A stretch of 64,000 nucleotides of DNA, taken from the NCBI GenBank assembly GCA_030447505.1, contig JAUJOT010000005.1:1-64000 (forward strand), written 5' to 3'. How positions within the stretch are numbered: the stretch's first letter is position 1; each line of letters opens with the position of its first letter. Origin of the DNA: Solirubrobacteraceae bacterium. Its GTDB lineage: Bacteria; Actinomycetota; Thermoleophilia; Solirubrobacterales; Solirubrobacteraceae. The notes under the pieces are model-generated. The model saw only the letters and a list, made by a program, of their open reading frames with translations. It had not been told where the DNA came from and did not search any database. The position numbers and the translations under genes are program-made. Of this stretch, positions 40,818 to 50,102 are shown piece by piece.

Positions 40818-40823
40818 TATACT
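40818..40823 (+). promoter_or_regulatory. -10 element TATACT of rpmI-rplT
   Basis: TATACT, 11 nt before the rpmI ATG at 40835, with TTGGCT at 40793-40798 (19-bp spacer). Suggests rpmI-rplT can be transcribed separately from infC with a very short leader. Confidence 0.4.
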
Positions 40824-40834
40824 GACCCGCTCGC

Positions 40835-41038
40835 ATGCCCAAGATGAAGACGCACTCCGGCGCGAAGAAGCGCTTCAAGAAGACCGCGAGCGGCAAGATC
40901 CGCGCGCGTCACGCCTTCACGAGCCACATCCTCGAGAAGAAGTCGCCGAAGAAGAAGCGCCAGCTTGGCAAGCCGGTCATCCTGTCCTCCGATGACGCGC
41001 CACGCGCGAAGAAGCTGCTGCGAACGGGGAGCAGGTAG
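40835..41038 (+). CDS. rpmI: 50S ribosomal protein L35
   Basis: 67 aa, very basic: [20 protein letters not shown] at the N-terminus and [20 protein letters not shown] in the middle are hallmark L35 sequence. It binds 23S rRNA in the large subunit. Its stop codon is followed without a gap by the rplT ATG. Confidence 0.97.
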   Translation: MPKMKTHSGAKKRFKKTASGKIRARHAFTSHILEKKSPKKKRQLGKPVILSSDDAPRAKKLLRTGSR

Positions 41039-41398
41039 ATGACCCGCGTCAAGCGCTCCGTACACGCCCGCAAGAAGCGCCGCGCCACGCTCGAGCGCAC
41101 GAAGGGCTTCCGCGGCGAGGCGAACTCGAACTACAAGCGCGCCAAGGAAGCGCTGATGAAGGCGGAGGCGTACCAGTACCGCGACCGCCGCAACCGCAAG
41201 CGCGACTTCCGCCGCCTCTGGATCACCCGCATCAACGCCGCCGCGCGCGAGAACGGCATGACCTACGCGACCTTCATGCACGGGCTGCAGGTCGCCGGCA
41301 TCGAGCTTGACCGCAAGGTGCTGGCCGACGTCGCCGTGCGCGATCCGCAGACCTTCCGGCGGTTCGTCGACGCCGCCCGCGAGGCGTCGGCTGCCTGA
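41039..41398 (+). CDS. rplT: 50S ribosomal protein L20
   Basis: 119 aa: [40 protein letters not shown] and [20 protein letters not shown] are typical L20. L20 is needed for assembly of the large subunit, and in many bacteria represses its own operon by binding the leader. The only leader here is the 47-bp infC-rpmI gap, and I cannot see an obvious rRNA-mimic structure in it. A strong terminator follows at 41428. Confidence 0.97.
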   Translation: MTRVKRSVHARKKRRATLERTKGFRGEANSNYKRAKEALMKAEAYQYRDRRNRKRDFRRLWITRINAAARENGMTYATFMHGLQVAGIELDRKVLADVAVRDPQTFRRFVDAAREASAA

Positions 41399-41427
41399 CG
41401 AGCAGAAGCCGACACAGCAAACCTCCC

Positions 41428-41465
41428 GGGCGCCGCTTCCTTCAAAGGACGGCGCCCATTTTTTT
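41428..41465 (+). terminator. Rho-independent terminator after rplT
   Basis: An 8-bp perfect GC stem (GGGCGCCG / CGGCGCCC) with a 14-nt loop, followed by A and seven T. It ends 6 bp before the ATG of the trmH-type gene, so that gene must either start inside read-through transcript or have a promoter within the hairpin. Confidence 0.88.
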
Positions 41466-41470
41466 GCGCC

Positions 41471-42178
41471 ATGACGATCACCAGCTCACACAACGACAAG
41501 CTCAAGGAGATCCGCAAGCTCGCGCGTCGCCGCACGCGTGACGACCTGTCGCGGTTCGTCGCCGAGGGCGAGGATCTCGTAGCGGCGGCCGCCGCCGCGG
41601 GCTGGCGCCCCGTGCATCTCCTTGCCGTCGCCGGCAGCGGTCTCGACGGGGACGAGGTCGAGGCGGACCTGCTGGCGTCGGTGTCGGCGCTCGCCTCCGG
41701 CAGCCGGCAGCTCGCGGTCTACGAGTCGCGCTGGTCGCACGCCAGCGGTCCGTTGTGCGTCGCCCTGTGGGGCGTCGGCGATCCGGGCAACGTCGGCACG
41801 ATCGTGCGCTCCGCGCTGGCCTTCGGCGCGTCCTCGGTCGGGCTCGGTCCTGGCTGCGCCGACCCGTTCGGGCCCAAGGCGGTGCGGGCGTCGATGGGGG
41901 CGATCTTCCACGTCCCCGTCGCGCGCGTGTCGGCGCTCGACGAGCTGCCGGGCGAGCGGGTGGGGCTCGCCGGGGGCGCGGGCGAGGTGCTGTCGGGGCC
42001 GGCCGCCGGCGAGCTGACGATCCTGGTCGGAGCCGAGCGCGAGGGGCTGCCGGCGGAGGTCGTGGCGGCGTGCGACCGCGTCGCGCGGATCCCGATCGCG
42101 ACGGAGTCGCTCAACGCGGCGATGGCCGCGACGATTGCGCTCTACGAGCTGACGCGCGGGGTCCTGCCGGATGCGTGA
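41471..42178 (+). CDS. TrmH/SpoU-family RNA 2'-O-methyltransferase
   Basis: An N-terminal substrate-binding part (NDKLKEIRKLARRRTRDDLS, FVAEGEDLVAAA) is followed by a SPOUT knot domain with its three motifs: GDPGNVGTIVRSALAFGAS, ILVGAEREGLP and IPIATESLNAAMAATIALYE. It methylates ribose in tRNA or rRNA using SAM. The position between rplT and pheS is conserved in many actinobacteria. At 235 aa it is slightly short but complete. The target nucleotide cannot be told from sequence. Confidence 0.92.
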   Translation: MTITSSHNDKLKEIRKLARRRTRDDLSRFVAEGEDLVAAAAAAGWRPVHLLAVAGSGLDGDEVEADLLASVSALASGSRQLAVYESRWSHASGPLCVALWGVGDPGNVGTIVRSALAFGASSVGLGPGCADPFGPKAVRASMGAIFHVPVARVSALDELPGERVGLAGGAGEVLSGPAAGELTILVGAEREGLPAEVVAACDRVARIPIATESLNAAMAATIALYELTRGVLPDA

Positions 42179-42247
42179 GCAGCGGGCGCTATCAGCGCTG
42201 CTACCGGGGGCTGCTCGGGCCCGCGCGGACGCAGGCCGCCGCGTCCA

Positions 42248-42253
42248 TAGGAT
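42248..42253 (+). promoter_or_regulatory. -10 element TAGGAT of pheS
   Basis: TANNNT hexamer, 9 nt before ATG 42263; no Shine-Dalgarno sequence. Confidence 0.4.
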
Positions 42254-42262
42254 GGCGCTCGC

Positions 42263-43300
42263 ATGACCGGACGGATCGCAGAGCTGCGCGGCGAGGCCGA
42301 GGCCGCGATCGCCGCCGCCGCCACGAGCGCCGAGCTCGAGGAGCTGCGCGTGCGCTACCTCGGACGCAAGGCCGAGCTGCCGAACATCCTGCGCGGGATC
42401 GCAGCGCTGGCGCCCGAGCAGCGCGGCCCGACCGGCAAGGCGGCCAATCAGGCGCGCCAGGCGCTCGAGGCGCTGATCGGCCAGCGCGCCGAGCAGCTCG
42501 CCGGCGGCGAGCTCGAGGAGCAGCTGCAGCGCGACGTCGTCGACGTCACGCTGCCCGGGGCGCCGCCGCAGCCGGTCGGCCACCTGCACCTGCTGACCGC
42601 CACGCGGCGCGAGATCGAGGACGTCTTCCTCGGCCTCGGCTTCAGGATCGCCGAGGGTCCCGAGGTCGAGACCGTCTACTACAACTTCGACGCGCTCAAC
42701 TTCGACGTCACCCATCCCACCCGCGGGCGCGCGGACACGTTCTACGTCAACGACGACGTCGTGCTGCGTACGCACACGTCGCCGATGCAGCTGCGCGCGA
42801 TGGAGGCCGAGCCGCCACCGCTGTACATCATCGTTCCCGGCCGCGTCTACCGGCGCGACTCGGACGCCACGCACACGCCGCAGTTTCACCAGATCGAGGG
42901 GCTCGCGGTCGACGAGGACGTCACGCTCGCCGACCTCAAGGGCACGCTGCTGGCCTTCGCTCGCGCGATCTTCGGCCGCGACCGCGAGGTCCGCCTGCGC
43001 CCGCACTTCTTCCCGTTCACCGAGCCGTCGATCGAGGTCGACGTCTCCTGCTTCATGGCGCACGTGCCCGGCGAGCGCTGCAGGGTCTGCAAGGACACCG
43101 GCTGGATCGAGATCCTCGGCGCGGGGATGGTCGACCCGAACGTCTTCGGCTACGTCGCCGAGTACGGCTACGACCCGGAGCGGATCCAGGGCTTCGCGTT
43201 CGGGATGGGAATCGAGCGGATCGCGATGCTCAGGCACGGCGTGCCCGACCTGCGCCTGCTCTACGACAACGACGCCAGGTTCCTGGAGCAGTTCGGATGA
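42263..43300 (+). CDS. pheS: Phenylalanyl-tRNA synthetase alpha subunit
   Basis: A coiled-coil N-terminus (1-85) and class II catalytic core: TRREIEDVFLGLGFRIAEGP, HPTRGRADTFYV, LRTHTSPMQLRAM, GRVYRRDSDATHTPQFHQIE and the C-terminal GFAFGMGIERIAMLRHGVPD. The length is typical (345 aa). A Cys pair (ERCRVCKDTGWIEILGAGMV) is a known feature of the alpha subunit. With PheT it forms the (alpha-beta)2 enzyme that charges tRNA-Phe. No T-box or leader peptide is visible in the 84-bp gap upstream. Confidence 0.97.
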   Translation: MTGRIAELRGEAEAAIAAAATSAELEELRVRYLGRKAELPNILRGIAALAPEQRGPTGKAANQARQALEALIGQRAEQLAGGELEEQLQRDVVDVTLPGAPPQPVGHLHLLTATRREIEDVFLGLGFRIAEGPEVETVYYNFDALNFDVTHPTRGRADTFYVNDDVVLRTHTSPMQLRAMEAEPPPLYIIVPGRVYRRDSDATHTPQFHQIEGLAVDEDVTLADLKGTLLAFARAIFGRDREVRLRPHFFPFTEPSIEVDVSCFMAHVPGERCRVCKDTGWIEILGAGMVDPNVFGYVAEYGYDPERIQGFAFGMGIERIAMLRHGVPDLRLLYDNDARFLEQFG

Positions 43301-43355
43301 CAGCGCGCCATTGCTCGACGATCGCCGGCGCCGGCTTGTATCGGAGGTGCTCGCG

Positions 43356-45743
43356 ATGAGGGTCCCCGTCGAGTGGCTCCGGGAGTACTGCGCGCCCGAC
43401 CTGCCGGCCGCCGAGCTCGCGACGCGCCTGGCGATGACCGGCACCGAGGTCGACCGCGTCGAGCACCACGGCGTTCGCGAGCTCGACCACTTCGTGGTCG
43501 GGCACGTGCTGTCCGCCGAGCAGCACCCCGACGCCGACCGGCTGAAGGTCTGCGTCGTCGACGTCGGCGGCGGCGAGCAGGCGCAGATCGTCTGCGGCGC
43601 GCCGAACGTCGCGGCCGGGCAGCTCGTCGCCGTCGGTCGCCCGGGCGCGGTGATGCCCGACGGGACGAAGCTCGGCAGGGCGAAGCTGCGCGGCGTCGCG
43701 TCGGCGGGCATGATCCTCGCCGAGGACGAGCTCGCGATCGGGCCCGACCACTCCGAGACGCTCGTGCTCTCCGACGACGGCCTGCAGCCCGGCGATCCGC
43801 TCGCCGCGGTGCTGCCGATCTCGACCGACGTGCTCGAGCTCGAGATCACGCCCAACCGGCCCGACTGCCTCGGCGTATACGGCGTCGCGCGCGAGGCGCA
43901 CGCGGCGACGGGCGCGCGCCTGCGGGCGGCTCCGTGGGAGGACGACCCGGGCTCGCTCGACAGGGACGACATCGGCGTCGAGATCGCCGTCGAGGCGACC
44001 GACCTGTGCCCGCGCTTCACGGCGCGCGCGTTTCACGACGTGAGGATCGGGCCGTCGCCGCCGTGGCTGAAGGCGCGCCTGATGGCCGCCGGCCAGCGCC
44101 CGATCAACAACGTCGTCGACATCACGAACTACGTGATGCTGCTCAGCGGCCAGCCGATGCACGCCTTCGACCTGGATCGCATCGAGGGCCGCAGGCTCGT
44201 CGTCCGGCGTGCCGCCGACGGCGAGCAGGTCGTCACGCTCGACGAGCAGACGCGGATCGCCGACGCCGACGTCTGCCTGATCGCCGACGCCGCCGGGCCG
44301 ACGTCGATCGCCGGCGTGATGGGCGGCAACCGCTCCGAGGTGCAGGACGACACGACCAGCGTCCTGATGGAAGCCGCCAGCTGGGACGCCCCCAACATCC
44401 ACTCGACGTCGCTCAAGCTCGGGCTGCGCAGCGAGGCGAGCGGGCGCTTCGAGAAGGGACTCGCGCCCGAGCAGGCGCTAGACGGGCAGGCGCTGGCGAC
44501 GAAGCTGATGCTCGAGCTGACGGGCGCGCGGCTTGTGCCCGGCACGGTCGACGTCGGCGGCGCGGGCGCCGACTCGTACGCACGCAGCGTCATCCGCCTG
44601 CGCGACGCGCAGGTCGTCGGCCTGCTCGGCGTCGCGATCACGCGCTCGCAGAGCGCGTTGCACCTGCAGCGCCTGGGCTTCGAGACGGCGGAGCGGCCCG
44701 ACGGCCTCGACGTCAACGTGCCGTCGTGGCGGCGCAACGACGTCACGCGCGAGGCCGATCTGGTCGAGGAGGTCGCGCGGCTGCACGGCGTCAACGACCA
44801 GCTGCCGGCGACGCTGCCGCGCCGCCGCGGCGCGATCGGCGTGCTGGCGCCCGCCCAGCGCCTGCGCCGCCGCGCAGAGGACGTGCTCGTCGGCCGCGGG
44901 CTGCGCGAGATCGTCGGCTGGAGCTTCGAATCGCCGACGCGCGACGACCGGCTGCGGCTGGCCGCCGACGACCCGCGCCGGGCGCACGTCGTGATCGAGA
45001 ACCCGATGAGCGAGGACGCCGCGAACATGCGCAGCACGCTGCTCGGGTCGCTGCTCGACGTCGCGCGCCACAACGCGGCGCGCGGGCAGGGCGTGCCCGC
45101 CATCTTCGAGTCCGGCCGCGTGTACCTCGCCGGCAGCGCGACGCTGCCGCACGAGCACCACGCGCTCGGCGTGCTCGTGCCGGGCGACATCTTCGCCGCC
45201 AAGGGGTACCTCGAGGCGCTGCTGCGCGCGCTGCGGGTCACGTCGTCCTTCGCGGCCGCGTCGCAGCCCTTCCTGCACCCGGGCCGCAGCGCCGCCGTCC
45301 GGATCGGCTCCCGGCCGGCGCAGGCCGTCGGCTGGGTCGGCGACGTGCACCCGCTCGTCACGCGCGAGTGGGACCTCGAGGCGATCGCGGCGTTCGAGAT
45401 CGACCTCGATGCCGTCGTCGCCGCGGCGCGGGTCGTGCCGGAGTACGAGGACCTGACCTCGTTTCCGGAGCTGCGCGAGGACATCGCGATCGTCGTCGAC
45501 GAGACCGTGCCCGCGGCCGCCGTGCTCGACGCCGTGCGCGCTGCCGGCGGCAGGCTGCTCGCCCGCGCCGAGGTCTTCGACGTCTACCGCGGCGAGCAGA
45601 TCGCGACCGGCCGGACGTCGCTGGCGATCGCGCTGACGTTCCGCGCGCGCGAGCGCACGCTGACCGACGAGGACGTCGCGCCCGTGCGCGCGAAGATCGT
45701 CGAGCGCCTGCGCGAGCAGTTCGGCGGTGAGCTGCGTGGCTAG
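43356..45743 (+). CDS. pheT: Phenylalanyl-tRNA synthetase beta subunit
   Basis: 795 aa with the full domain series: B1/EMAP-type OB fold (about 40-150, VVGHVLSAEQHPDADRLKVC), B3/B4 editing domain (ITPNRPDCLGVYGVAREA, INNVVDITNYVML), B5 (about 410-475), core-like B6/B7 (NPMSEDAANMRSTLLGSLLD) and FDX-ACB (FPELREDIAIVVDETVPAAA). ATG 43356 is chosen over 43311 because GGAGG lies 8 nt upstream and the conserved start MRVPVEWLREYC follows. argC begins inside its 3' end, joining translation and arginine genes in one transcript. Confidence 0.97.
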   Translation: MRVPVEWLREYCAPDLPAAELATRLAMTGTEVDRVEHHGVRELDHFVVGHVLSAEQHPDADRLKVCVVDVGGGEQAQIVCGAPNVAAGQLVAVGRPGAVMPDGTKLGRAKLRGVASAGMILAEDELAIGPDHSETLVLSDDGLQPGDPLAAVLPISTDVLELEITPNRPDCLGVYGVAREAHAATGARLRAAPWEDDPGSLDRDDIGVEIAVEATDLCPRFTARAFHDVRIGPSPPWLKARLMAAGQRPINNVVDITNYVMLLSGQPMHAFDLDRIEGRRLVVRRAADGEQVVTLDEQTRIADADVCLIADAAGPTSIAGVMGGNRSEVQDDTTSVLMEAASWDAPNIHSTSLKLGLRSEASGRFEKGLAPEQALDGQALATKLMLELTGARLVPGTVDVGGAGADSYARSVIRLRDAQVVGLLGVAITRSQSALHLQRLGFETAERPDGLDVNVPSWRRNDVTREADLVEEVARLHGVNDQLPATLPRRRGAIGVLAPAQRLRRRAEDVLVGRGLREIVGWSFESPTRDDRLRLAADDPRRAHVVIENPMSEDAANMRSTLLGSLLDVARHNAARGQGVPAIFESGRVYLAGSATLPHEHHALGVLVPGDIFAAKGYLEALLRALRVTSSFAAASQPFLHPGRSAAVRIGSRPAQAVGWVGDVHPLVTREWDLEAIAAFEIDLDAVVAAARVVPEYEDLTSFPELREDIAIVVDETVPAAAVLDAVRAAGGRLLARAEVFDVYRGEQIATGRTSLAIALTFRARERTLTDEDVAPVRAKIVERLREQFGGELRG

Positions 45744-46755
45744 CGCCCCAGCCGAGCCCAGCGTGCTCGTCGCCGGCGCCTCGGGATACACCGGCGCGCT
45801 CGCCGCGCGGCTCGTCGACCGTCACCCGCGCTTCGCGCTGTCCGCGGTCACCAGCCGCAGCGACGCCGGGCGTTCGCTGACCGAGCTCTACCCGCATCAT
45901 CGCGTCGACGCGGTCCTCGAGGAGCTCGACGTCGACCGTCATGCCGACGTCGACGCCGCGATCGTCGCCTATCCGCACGGCGCGTCGGCGCCGGTCGTCG
46001 CGGCGCTGCGCGAGCACGGCGTGCGCGTCGTCGACCTGTCCGCCGACTTTCGCCTGCGCGACCGCGACACCTACGCGGCCTGGTACGGCGAGCACGGGGC
46101 GCCGGACCTCTTCGGCTGCGCCGTCTACGGCCTGTCGGAGCTCTACGCCGAGATGCTGCCCGATGCCGATCTCGTCGCCAACCCCGGCTGCTTTCCGATC
46201 GCGACCCTCCTGGCGCTCGCTCCGCTGGCCCGCGCCGGCGCGATCGCCGACGTCGTCGTCGACGTCAAGTCGGGCGTCTCCGGCGCCGGTCGCGCCGCGA
46301 CGCCGCGCACGCACTTCGTGACGGTCGACGAGAACGTCGTCGCCTACGCAGTCGCCGGACACCGCCATGCGCCGGAGGTCGACCAGGAGCTCGCCGTCCT
46401 CGGAGCGCCGGTCACCGCGACGGTCCAGCCGCACCTGCTGCCGATCGACCAGGGCGAGCTCGTCTCCTGCTACGTGACGACGACGCGCGCGTGGGAGCAG
46501 GCCGAGCTCGACGCCGCCTACGAGGCGTGGGCGGGGGCGCATCCGTTTCTCGAGATCTCCGCCGCGCCGCCGGGCGTGCGCGACGTGCGCGACACGAACA
46601 TCTGCGCGCTGCACGTGCGCGCCGACGCGCGCACCGGCAAGGTGCTCGTCTTCTCGGCGATCGACAACCTCTGGAAGGGCTCGGCGTCGCAGGCGATCCA
46701 GAACCTCAACCTGATGTTCGGCTACGACGAGACGCTGGGCATCGAGCCGCGGTGA
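45736..46755 (+). CDS. argC: N-acetyl-gamma-glutamyl-phosphate reductase
   Basis: Arginine pathway step 3: NADPH reduces N-acetylglutamyl phosphate to the semialdehyde. VLVAGASGYTGALAARL is the NADP-binding start, NPGCFPIATLLAL contains the catalytic Cys, and VKSGVSGAGRAATPRTHF and NNLWKGSASQA-type C-terminal sequence (DNLWKGSASQAIQNLNLM) are conserved. Two GTG codons, 45727 and 45736, are possible; the latter has GGCGGTGAG upstream. It overlaps the end of pheT by 8 bp, and its own stop overlaps the argJ start as GTGA. Confidence 0.95.
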   Translation: MASAPAEPSVLVAGASGYTGALAARLVDRHPRFALSAVTSRSDAGRSLTELYPHHRVDAVLEELDVDRHADVDAAIVAYPHGASAPVVAALREHGVRVVDLSADFRLRDRDTYAAWYGEHGAPDLFGCAVYGLSELYAEMLPDADLVANPGCFPIATLLALAPLARAGAIADVVVDVKSGVSGAGRAATPRTHFVTVDENVVAYAVAGHRHAPEVDQELAVLGAPVTATVQPHLLPIDQGELVSCYVTTTRAWEQAELDAAYEAWAGAHPFLEISAAPPGVRDVRDTNICALHVRADARTGKVLVFSAIDNLWKGSASQAIQNLNLMFGYDETLGIEPR

Positions 46756-48005
46756 GCCACGACTTCTTCGCCTCGCGCTGGGCGCAGCGCCCCGCGCACG
46801 TGACCGACGGCGGCCACGGGCTGCCGGCCGGCTTTCGCGCCGCCGCCGCCGCGGCCGGGATCAAGGGCGACGGCGCGATCGACCTCGGGCTGCTCGTCTG
46901 CGACGCCGAGGATGCGGTCAGCGCGGCGCGCTACACGCGCTCGGGCGTGCTCGCCGCGCCCGTGCTCGTCTGCCGCGACGAGACGATCCCCAACGGCATC
47001 CGGGCCGTGGTCGCGAACTCCGGCAACGCCAACGCCGCAACCGGGCGAGCGGGCATCGAGGCGGCACGGGCGATGCAGGAGATCACGGCGCAGGCGCTCG
47101 ACGCAGAGCCGGGCGCCGTCGCGGTCGCGTCGACGGGTGTGATCGGCGCGCCGCTGCCGACGGCGGGCCTGCAGGCGGGGATCGCCGACGCGGTCGCTGC
47201 ACTCGACGCGGGCGGCGACGAGGACTTCAACGAGGCGATCATGACGACCGACGCGTTCGCCAAGCGCGCGTCGCTCGACGTGCGGCTGGCGTCGGGAACG
47301 GTGCGCCTGAGCGCGCAGGCGAAGGGCGCGGGCATGATCGAGCCGGCGTTCGCGACGATGCTCTGCTTCGTGCAGACCGACGCAGCGCTCGAGCCCGAGA
47401 CGGCCGAACTGCTGCTGAGCGTCTGCGTCAAGCGCTCGTTCGATCGCATCTCGGTCGACGGGCAGCTCTCGACGAACGACACCGTGATCCTGATCTGCTC
47501 GGGCGCGAGCGGCGTGCGCGTGGCGCCCGAATCCGAGGACGAGCTGCGCTTCGGCGAGGCGCTCGACGCGCTGCTGCGGATGCTCGCGATCATGATCGTG
47601 CGCGACGGCGAGGGGTCGAAGCGGATCGGCCGCGTCGTCGTTCGCGGCGCCAGCGGCGAGGTCGTCGAGCGCTGCGCGCGCTCGATCGCCAACTCGCCGC
47701 TCGTCAAGACCGCGCTGCACGGCGCCGATCCGAACTGGGGCCGGATCGCGCAGGCCGTCGGCCAGGCGCTGCCGGGCAGCGCGCCGCTGATGCTGGACAT
47801 CGCGATCGAGGGGATCGCCGTCTGCGCCGGAGGCGTCGCCGTGCCGTATGACCGCGATGCGCTGAACGTGGCCGCGGCGGGCCTCGAGATCGAGTACGAG
47901 GTCGGGCTGCCGATATCCGATCCCACCCAGCGATTCGAGACCGAGGTGCTGTTCTCCGACCTCGGTCACGAGTACGTGACGATCAACGCCGAGTACACGA
48001 CGTGA
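46752..48005 (+). CDS. argJ: Bifunctional ornithine acetyltransferase / N-acetylglutamate synthase
   Basis: ArgJ recycles the acetyl group from N-acetylornithine to glutamate (cyclic arginine pathway). The self-cleavage site is intact: AKGAGMIEPAFATMLCFV, with the nucleophilic Thr after Ala. GIRAVVANSGNANAATGRAG and the C-terminal FSDLGHEYVTINAEYTT are also conserved. It starts at GTG 46752 inside the argC stop. The length (417 aa) is normal. Whether it also has synthase activity (bifunctional) cannot be told from sequence. Confidence 0.95.
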   Translation: MSHDFFASRWAQRPAHVTDGGHGLPAGFRAAAAAAGIKGDGAIDLGLLVCDAEDAVSAARYTRSGVLAAPVLVCRDETIPNGIRAVVANSGNANAATGRAGIEAARAMQEITAQALDAEPGAVAVASTGVIGAPLPTAGLQAGIADAVAALDAGGDEDFNEAIMTTDAFAKRASLDVRLASGTVRLSAQAKGAGMIEPAFATMLCFVQTDAALEPETAELLLSVCVKRSFDRISVDGQLSTNDTVILICSGASGVRVAPESEDELRFGEALDALLRMLAIMIVRDGEGSKRIGRVVVRGASGEVVERCARSIANSPLVKTALHGADPNWGRIAQAVGQALPGSAPLMLDIAIEGIAVCAGGVAVPYDRDALNVAAAGLEIEYEVGLPISDPTQRFETEVLFSDLGHEYVTINAEYTT

Positions 48006-48012
48006 GGCCGAC

Positions 48013-48861
48013 ATGAGAGACATCGGGACGCTTCTCGAGGCGCTGCCGTACATCCGCGAGTTCCACGGGCGGACCGTGATCATCAAGTACGGCGGCGCGG
48101 CGATGAGCGACCCGCGGCTGCGCGAGGAGTTCGCCCGCGACGTCGTGCTGCTGAAGTACGTCGGCATGAACCCGGTCGTCGTCCACGGCGGCGGGCCCGA
48201 CATCACCTCCTACATGGAGCGCCTGGAGATGCCGGTCGAGTTCGTCTCCGGGCTGCGCGTGAGCGACGAGGCGACGGTCGAGATCGCGAAGATGGTCCTC
48301 GTCGGGAAGGTCAACAAGGACATCGTGCTGCGCCTCGGCCGCCACGGGCAGCCGGCGGTCGGCCTCTGCGGCGACGACGGCCGGCTGCTGCGCGTCGAGC
48401 GCCAGACCGCGCCCGGCGGCGAGGACATCGGCTTCGTCGGGCGCATCGCGCGCGTCAACGCCGACGTGCTGCACCACATCGCGCAGGACTACATCCCGGT
48501 GATCGCGTCGGTCGGCGCCGACGCCGCCGGACGCTCCTACAACATCAACGCCGACGAGGCCGCCGGCGCGATCGCCCGTGAGCTCGGCGCCTACAAGATC
48601 GTCTTCTTGACCGACGTCGCCGGCTGGCTGCGCGACCCCGCCGATCCGGACTCGCGGATCACGCAGGCGGGCGCCGACGAGGTCGAGGCCGCGCTGCCCG
48701 ACATCGGCGGCGGCATGCGCCCGAAGCTGCAGGCCTGCATCGACGCGATCTACGGCGGCGTCGGCGCCGCGCACATCGTCGACGGCCGCGTCGCGCACTC
48801 CGTGCTGCTCGAGCTGTTCACCGACGCCGGGATCGGCACGAAGATCCATCCCGCCCTCTGA
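48013..48861 (+). CDS. argB: Acetylglutamate kinase
   Basis: Amino-acid-kinase fold: VIIKYGGAAMSD (phosphate loop), VVVHGGGPDITSYM, GLCGDDGRLLRVERQ and YNINADEAAGAIARELGAYK, ending in IGGGMRPKLQACIDAI. It phosphorylates N-acetylglutamate with ATP. The N-terminal helix (MRDIGTLLEALPYIREFHGR) resembles the extra helix of hexameric, arginine-inhibited NAGKs, so feedback inhibition by arginine is plausible. It starts 7 bp after argJ. Confidence 0.96.
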   Translation: MRDIGTLLEALPYIREFHGRTVIIKYGGAAMSDPRLREEFARDVVLLKYVGMNPVVVHGGGPDITSYMERLEMPVEFVSGLRVSDEATVEIAKMVLVGKVNKDIVLRLGRHGQPAVGLCGDDGRLLRVERQTAPGGEDIGFVGRIARVNADVLHHIAQDYIPVIASVGADAAGRSYNINADEAAGAIARELGAYKIVFLTDVAGWLRDPADPDSRITQAGADEVEAALPDIGGGMRPKLQACIDAIYGGVGAAHIVDGRVAHSVLLELFTDAGIGTKIHPAL

Positions 48862-48862
48862 C

Positions 48863-50017
48863 ATGGCTGTCGAGGAGCTGCAGGCGCTCGAGCGCGCGCA
48901 CGTGGTCCCCGCCTACGCGCGCCAGCCGGTGCAGTTCGTGCGCGGCGCCGGCGCGCGGCTGTGGGACGCCGACGGCGCCGAGTACCTCGACTTCCAGACG
49001 GGCCTCGCGGTCACCTCGCTCGGCCACTCGCATCCCGCCGTCGCGACGGCGATCCAGGAGCAGGTCGCGCGCCTGCTGCATGTCGGAAACCTCTTCTACA
49101 CCGAGCCGGGGATGCAGCTTGCGAAGCGATTGTCGGAGTGTTCGCTCGGCGGCAAGGTGCACTACGCGAACTCCGGTACCGAGGCCAACGAGGCGGCGCT
49201 GAAGGTTGCCCGCAAGGCCAAGCCGGCGGGCACCGTCGTCTCCGTCCGGCGTGGCTTTCACGGGCGCACGTACGGCTCGCTGTCGGCGACGCCGCAGGAA
49301 TCCAAGCAGGCGCCGTTCGCGCCGCTCGTGCCCGGCTTTCACTCCGTCGAAGCGACCGCCGAGGCCCTCGCCGGCGCCGTCGACGAGCGCACGGCGGCGG
49401 TCCTGCTCGAGCCCGTCCAGGGCGAGAGCGGGGTCTGGGTCCTCGACGACGAGCTGCTGCGCGCCGCGCGCGCGGCCTGCGACGAGCACGGCGCGGCGCT
49501 GATCTTCGACGAGGTCCAGTGCGGCCTCGGTCGCACCGGGACGCTGTGGGCCTACGAGGATTCCGGCGTCGTGCCGGACCTCATGACGTCGGCCAAGGCA
49601 CTCGGCAACGGGCTGCCGATCGGCGCGCTGATCTGCTCGCCGCGCTACGCCGATGTCCTCGAGCCGGGTGATCACGGCTCGACGTTCGCGGGCGGGCCGG
49701 TCGCGTGCGCCGCCGCCCTCGCGGTGCTCGACGTCATCTCCGACCCGCAGCTGCTCGCGCGCGTGCGGGCGCTCGGCGCGCGCCTCGCCGAGGGCCTGGC
49801 GGCGCTGCCGGGCGTCGTCGAGGTGCGCGGCCGCGGGCTGATGCTGGCCTGCGACTTCGCCGACGGCCGCGCGCCCGAGCTCGTGCGCCGCGCGCTGCTC
49901 GAGCAGCGCCTCGTCGTCAACGCGACGGGTCCCGCGACGCTGCGCCTGCTGCCGCCCCTGACGATCGGCCCGGCTGACGTCGACGAGGCGCTGCAACGGC
50001 TGCGGGCCCTCCTGTAG
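48863..50017 (+). CDS. argD: Acetylornithine aminotransferase
   Basis: Class III PLP aminotransferase, 384 aa: GLAVTSLGHSHPAVATAIQE, NSGTEANEAALKVARKAKP, RGFHGRTYGSLSATP, LIFDEVQCGLGRTGTLW and the Schiff-base Lys in MTSAKALGNGLPIGAL. It converts N-acetylglutamate semialdehyde to N-acetylornithine. It starts 1 bp after the argB stop. Its stop codon lies in the loop of a strong hairpin (50002-50028). The usual following genes argF and argR are absent; argG comes next. Confidence 0.95.
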   Translation: MAVEELQALERAHVVPAYARQPVQFVRGAGARLWDADGAEYLDFQTGLAVTSLGHSHPAVATAIQEQVARLLHVGNLFYTEPGMQLAKRLSECSLGGKVHYANSGTEANEAALKVARKAKPAGTVVSVRRGFHGRTYGSLSATPQESKQAPFAPLVPGFHSVEATAEALAGAVDERTAAVLLEPVQGESGVWVLDDELLRAARAACDEHGAALIFDEVQCGLGRTGTLWAYEDSGVVPDLMTSAKALGNGLPIGALICSPRYADVLEPGDHGSTFAGGPVACAAALAVLDVISDPQLLARVRALGARLAEGLAALPGVVEVRGRGLMLACDFADGRAPELVRRALLEQRLVVNATGPATLRLLPPLTIGPADVDEALQRLRALL

Positions 50018-50028
50018 GAGGGGCCCGC
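50002..50028 (+). terminator. Strong hairpin overlapping the argD stop codon
   Basis: GCGGGCCCTCC pairs with GGAGGGGCCCGC (one bulged C), with the loop containing the TAG stop. There is no T-run, so it may act as a partial terminator, an RNA-processing site or a 3' stabiliser between argD and argG rather than a classic terminator. Confidence 0.4.
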
Positions 50029-50086
50029 GAACGTCGGCGGCCGCAGCGCGAGGAGTGGCTCGACGCGACCCCCTCGGCGTTCGTCG

Positions 50087-50092
50087 TAGGCT
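50087..50092 (+). promoter_or_regulatory. -10 element TAGGCT of argG
   Basis: TANNNT hexamer, 10 nt before ATG 50103; no Shine-Dalgarno sequence. It implies argG has its own promoter, separate from argCJBD. Confidence 0.4.
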
Positions 50093-50102
50093 TCGACGCT
50101 TC

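Noticed and set aside
42179-42262. A T-box or leader-peptide attenuator before pheS
   Set aside because: The gap is only 84 bp and holds no T-box sequence, no Phe-rich leader and no terminator hairpin.
41486-44020. An 844-codon minus-strand frame
   Set aside because: Antisense to trmH-pheS-pheT; product is low-complexity and has no domain.
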